Assembly: GCF_019468465.1 (NCBI RefSeq)
Contig: NZ_CP080519.1
Location: 2,619,001-2,683,000 of the forward strand
Reading direction: 5' to 3'
Length of the DNA: 64,000 nucleotides
Source of the DNA: Amycolatopsis sp. DSM 110486
Lineage (GTDB): Bacteria > Actinomycetota > Actinomycetes > Mycobacteriales > Pseudonocardiaceae
Part shown: positions 61,165 to 64,000 of the stretch, one piece after another
How the letters are laid out: every line of letters starts with the position of its first letter
How positions within the stretch are numbered: position 1 is the first letter of the stretch
Notes under the pieces: model-generated
Seen by the model: the letters and a program-made list of their open reading frames with translations, nothing else
The model's database searches: none
Told to the model about the DNA's origin: nothing
Translations under genes and position numbers: made by a program

Positions 61165-62334
61165 TCAGCCGAGCGCGCCGCCGACCTTCACGTGGCCCTT
61201 GAGGAGGTTGCGCGCGATGGTGCGGCGCTGGATCTCGTCGGTGCCTTCGTAGATGCGCAGCAGCCGCAGCTCGCGGTACCAGCGCTCCACCGGCAGCTCG
61301 CGCGTGTAGCCCATGCCGCCGTGGATCTGCAGCACGCGGTCCACGATCTCGTTGGCCTTCTGGCCGCCGTAGAGCTTCGCCATCGACTGCGCGTGGCGCG
61401 AGTCCATCTTCTGGTCGACCTGCCACGCGGCGTGCAGCACGAGCCAGCGCAACGCTTCGAGCTCCACCCCGGAGTCGGCGATCATCCACTGGATCGCCTG
61501 GCGTTCGGCGATCTTCTGCCCGAACGTCTCGCGCGTGTTGGCGTGCTCGATGGCCATGGAGATCAGGCGCTCGCACGAACCGATCGCGCGGGCGGGCAGC
61601 AGGTAGCGGCCCTGGCCGATCCACTGCATCGCCAGTTCGAAGCCGCGGCCCTCCTCACCGAGGATCTGCGACTCGGGCACGCGCACGTCCTGGAACACCA
61701 GCGCCGCCGGGCCCCACTCGCCCATCGTGTCGATGTACTCGGACTTCCAGCCCATCTCGCGGTCGACGAGGAAGCAGGTGACGCCGCCGTTGGCACCCTT
61801 TTCCGGGTCGGTGATGGCGAAGACCATCACGAAGTCGGCTTCGTTGCCGCCGGTGATGAAGGTCTTCTCGCCGTTGATGACCCAGTCGGAGCCGTCCTTG
61901 CGCGCGGTGGTGCGGATGGCCTTCGCGTCGGAGCCGGCGCCGGGTTCGGTGATGGCGAAGCACGACTTGCGCTCGCCGGAGATCGTCGGCAGCAGGTAGG
62001 TCTGCTTCTGCTCCTCGTTGGCGTGGAACAGGATGTTGTCCGCGGCGCCGCCGAAGCGGAACGGCACGAAGGTGCGACCCAGTTCGGCCTCCAGCAGCGC
62101 GGCCATCACGGCCGAGAGCCCCATGCCGCCGTACTCCTCCGGCGTGAGCACGCCCCAGAAGCCGGATTCCTTGGCCTTGAGCTGCAGCTCCGTCAGCTCC
62201 TCGGCCGTAACCCCCGGCCGGCCGGCGCGCTCGCGGCGAAGCACCTCCTGCTCACGCGGCACGAGCTCGCGCTGCACGAACGTGCGCACCCAGTCGCGCA
62301 CTTCGCGTTCTTCGGTGCTCAGGGTGAAATCCAT
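61165..62334 (-). CDS. Acyl-CoA dehydrogenase family protein
   Basis: 389 aa from ATG 62334 (MDFTLSTEEREVRDWVRTFV). Segments: ESGFWGVLTPEEYGGMGLSA, FAITEPGAGSDAKAIRTTAR (FAD/substrate), VINGEKTFITGGNEADF, YLLPARAIGSCERLISMAI, LQIHGGMGYTRELPVERWYR and RIYEGTDEIQRRTIARNLLK. The Glu in YEG is the likely base. Probably acts on medium- or branched-chain acyl-CoA. The TetR-type repeat directly upstream (62359-62380) is a well-placed operator for acyl-CoA-responsive control; the regulator is not adjacent. Confidence 0.93.
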   Translation of the reverse strand: MDFTLSTEEREVRDWVRTFVQRELVPREQEVLRRERAGRPGVTAEELTELQLKAKESGFWGVLTPEEYGGMGLSAVMAALLEAELGRTFVPFRFGGAADNILFHANEEQKQTYLLPTISGERKSCFAITEPGAGSDAKAIRTTARKDGSDWVINGEKTFITGGNEADFVMVFAITDPEKGANGGVTCFLVDREMGWKSEYIDTMGEWGPAALVFQDVRVPESQILGEEGRGFELAMQWIGQGRYLLPARAIGSCERLISMAIEHANTRETFGQKIAERQAIQWMIADSGVELEALRWLVLHAAWQVDQKMDSRHAQSMAKLYGGQKANEIVDRVLQIHGGMGYTRELPVERWYRELRLLRIYEGTDEIQRRTIARNLLKGHVKVGGALG

Positions 62335-62358
62335 CGAGTCGTCCCTTTCCAAGCCGTC

Positions 62359-62380
62359 CGGCTAAGCGCTTGCTTAGCCG
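62359..62380. promoter_or_regulatory. TetR-type operator upstream of acyl-CoA dehydrogenase
   Basis: CGGCTAAGC-GCTT-GCTTAGCCG: perfect 9-bp arms. The TAAGC/GCTTA half-sites are a frequent pattern for actinobacterial TetR repressors of fatty-acid and acyl-CoA genes. It lies 24 bp upstream of the ATG, inside the promoter. Confidence 0.65.
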
Positions 62381-62481
62381 AGGGTACCGCGTGGTCTTGG
62401 GGTCCCCCTAGTACCTGGCCGGTTACCGTGACAACGCGCCCCGGCGCCGGGAAGATCGAGGGTGGACGAGGAGGGTGCCAG

Positions 62482-63171
62482 GTGACGCAGATCGTGGTCC
62501 GGTGGTCGGAGCCGCTCGAAGCGGAGGACCGCTTCCTTCGGCTGCTCGACGAGCTCGAGCGCGGCCGCTTCGAGGCCTACCGGCTGGAGCTGGACAAGCG
62601 CCGTTTCCTGACCGGCCGCGTACTGGCGAAGACGCTCACGGCGGCGCGCCTGGGCGTGCCGGTGGAGTCCGTGGTCTTCGACGCCACCTGCGAGGACTGC
62701 GGCAAGCCCCACGGCCGGCCCCGCGTGCCCGGCTCGGACCTGACGTTGTCCATTTCGCACTCGGGCCAGCTGATCGGTGTGGCGGCCACGGACGGCGTGC
62801 CGGTGGGGCTGGACGTCGAGACCTCTTCGCGCCGGGCCGACAAGTCGCTCATCGAGTACGCCCTGAGCCCGGCCGAACAGCAGGCCGTGGCGGAGCTGCC
62901 CGAAGCCTCGCGATCCGCTGCCTTCTTCGTTTACTGGACCCGCAAGGAGGCCGTCATGAAGGCCACCGGCAAGGGCCTGAAGATCCCGCTGCAGAGCATC
63001 ACGTTCTCGCCCTACGACGCACCGGCCGAGCTCGTGTCCTCCGGCGACCCGGCGCTGGACCCGGCTCGCACCCGGCTGGCGGACCTCAAGGCGGCCGAGG
63101 GCCACCGCGCGGCCGTGGCTGCCCTCACCACGGAGGCGCTGGAGGTCACCGAGGAGCACTGGCTCCCCTGA
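62482..63171 (+). CDS. 4'-phosphopantetheinyl transferase (Sfp-type)
   Basis: 229 aa from GTG 62482, preceded by GAGGAGG. Sfp-type motifs: P1-like RPRVPGSDLTLSISHSGQLI (about 79-98), P2 VGLDVETSSRRAD with metal-binding Asp111 and Glu113, and P3 YWTRKEAVMKATGKGL near 151-166 with Lys155/Glu156. Transfers phosphopantetheine from CoA to carrier proteins of NRPS, PKS or siderophore systems. The neighbouring isochorismate synthase supports a catecholate or salicylate siderophore, though the broad specificity of Sfp types allows a cell-wide role. Confidence 0.93.
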   Translation: MTQIVVRWSEPLEAEDRFLRLLDELERGRFEAYRLELDKRRFLTGRVLAKTLTAARLGVPVESVVFDATCEDCGKPHGRPRVPGSDLTLSISHSGQLIGVAATDGVPVGLDVETSSRRADKSLIEYALSPAEQQAVAELPEASRSAAFFVYWTRKEAVMKATGKGLKIPLQSITFSPYDAPAELVSSGDPALDPARTRLADLKAAEGHRAAVAALTTEALEVTEEHWLP

Positions 63172-63202
63172 GTGCCCCGAGCAGGCGGTGGGGTGGGGTG
63201 AG

Positions 63203-64000
63203 TCAGTCGAGACCCATCGCGCCCAGCAGGGTCCGGAACTTCGCGATCGTCTCGTCGAACTCCGCCTGCGGGTCCGACGCCGGCACGATCCCGCCGCCCG
63301 CGTACAGCCGCATCGACGTGTCCGCCACCTCCGCGCAGCGGATCGCCACGGCCCACTCGCCGTCGCCCACCGCGTCGACCCAGCCGACGCTGCCGGCGTA
63401 GTAGCCGCGGTCGAAGGGCTCCAGCTCTTGGACCAGGTCGCGCGCGGCAGCGGTCGGGGTGCCGCAGATGGCGGGCGTCGGGTGCAAGGCCGCGGCGAGG
63501 TCGAGGGCGGTGACGGCGCGGTCGACGAGCTCGCCGGTGATGGCCGTGCGCAGGTGCCAGATGGCGGGCGTCGACACGAGCTCCGGGGCCGGCGGCACGT
63601 CGAGCTTGCGGCAGAACGGCCGCAGGGCCTCCACGACGTAGTCGATCACCACGGCGTGCTCTTCCTGGTCCTTCGCGGACGCCAGGAGGGCCTCGCCGTT
63701 GGCGCGGTCCGCGACGGGATCCGCCGAGCGCGGCATGGACCCCGCGTGCGGGGTCGTGAACACGGAGTCGCCGGCGCGGGAGAGCAGCAGCTCGGGCGTG
63801 GCGCCCACGAGCGTGCGCCCGCCGGGCAGCTCGGCGGCGTAGGTGAAGTGGCGCGGGTTGCCGCGGGCCAGGTTGCGCACGATCTTCTCGACCGGCACCG
63901 GCGAGGCGAACTCGAGCTCCAGGGCCCGGGCGAGCACGGCTTTGCGCAGGCCACGGTCGCGCAGGGCCGCCACGGCGGCCCGCACGTTGGCCTTGTGGCC
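63203..64000 (-). CDS. Isochorismate synthase, 5' end cut by window
   Basis: 266 codons seen; the frame continues beyond position 64000. Chorismate-binding fold: KAVLARALELEFASPVPVEK near the start of the visible part, FTYAAELPGGRTLVGATPEL, PHAGSMPRSADPVADRA, LVSTPAIWHLRTAITGELVD, LHPTPAICGTPTAAARDLVQ (conserved catalytic segment) and YAGGGIVPASDPQAEFDETI at the Mg-binding C-terminus. The P-A-I-C-G-T-P and G-G-I-V pattern is that of EntC/DhbC/isochorismate synthases. It converts chorismate to isochorismate for 2,3-dihydroxybenzoate, salicylate or menaquinone. Convergent with the phosphopantetheinyl transferase, 31 bp apart. Confidence 0.93.
   Translation of the reverse strand, partial: GHKANVRAAVAALRDRGLRKAVLARALELEFASPVPVEKIVRNLARGNPRHFTYAAELPGGRTLVGATPELLLSRAGDSVFTTPHAGSMPRSADPVADRANGEALLASAKDQEEHAVVIDYVVEALRPFCRKLDVPPAPELVSTPAIWHLRTAITGELVDRAVTALDLAAALHPTPAICGTPTAAARDLVQELEPFDRGYYAGSVGWVDAVGDGEWAVAIRCAEVADTSMRLYAGGGIVPASDPQAEFDETIAKFRTLLGAMGLD

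Overview
The window is high-GC actinobacterial chromosome. The best guess is Amycolatopsis or another Pseudonocardiaceae, based on the content and not on any database match. Signs are the strong GC bias, frequent GTG/TTG starts, an AfsR/SARP-type regulator, several F420-type luciferase-like oxidoreductases plus a deazaflavin (DDN-family) protein, ROK, MarR, PaaX and GntR regulators, Tat-exported phospholipase C, ricin-lectin-tagged glycosidases, and a phosphopantetheinyl transferase beside isochorismate synthase. I see no rRNA, tRNA, CRISPR array, insertion sequence or phage. Most long antisense ORFs are GC-driven shadows.

Layout. 1-4.5 kb: edge-cut lipoprotein, large AfsR-like regulator, SRPBCC protein and F420-type oxidoreductase. 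4.6-7.6 kb: a compact cluster of unknown function (CDP-alcohol phosphotransferase; divergently, a cysteine-free MDR dehydrogenase, a 6-pyruvoyl-tetrahydropterin-synthase homologue lacking the family's catalytic residues, and a methyltransferase). 7.6-19.9 kb: LigD-type polymerase, MpaB-family oxygenase, SulP transporter, LysR with divergent FAD oxidoreductase, a secreted Cys-rich protein, Tat phospholipase C, acyltransferase, DDN protein/MarR pair, a half-length P450-like protein and a GNAT. 20-25.6 kb: a CoA-dependent aromatic catabolic block (PaaX-like regulator, RidA, salicylyl-CoA 5-hydroxylase/reductase fusion, acyl-CoA dehydrogenase, dienelactone hydrolase).

27.9-44.4 kb is the most coherent region and reads as a fungal-cell-wall utilisation locus. 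A six-gene leftward operon (solute-binding protein, ATPase, two permeases, ATPase, GH1 beta-glucosidase) imports and hydrolyses oligosaccharides. Next come two divergent ROK regulators. Four rightward secreted enzymes follow: GH16 (beta-1,3-glucanase type), GH75 chitosanase, GH30 (beta-1,6-glucanase-like) and GH18 chitinase. Each carries a very similar ricin-type beta-trefoil lectin. Together they would cover beta-1,3-glucan, chitosan, beta-1,6-glucan and chitin. Their promoter regions hold candidate operators, including a DasR-like TGGT-N4-ACCA site.

45-50.1 kb: GntR regulator and a tightly overlapping 5-oxoproline operon (MFS, DUF1445 hydro-lyase/cyclase, PxpA, PxpB, PxpC), with a convergent membrane-protein gene whose frame lacks a stop for about 1 kb antisense to pxpC. 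50.5-57.7 kb: ArsR-like regulator, AlkB, alcohol dehydrogenase, XRE protein, F420-type oxidoreductase, DtxR/MntR-type regulator, GNAT, TfoX-like protein and amidohydrolase. 57.8-61 kb: enoyl-CoA hydratase, acyl-CoA ligase and TetR operon. 61.1-64 kb: acyl-CoA dehydrogenase, 4'-phosphopantetheinyl transferase and an edge-cut isochorismate synthase, which suggests a siderophore or natural-product locus beyond the right edge.
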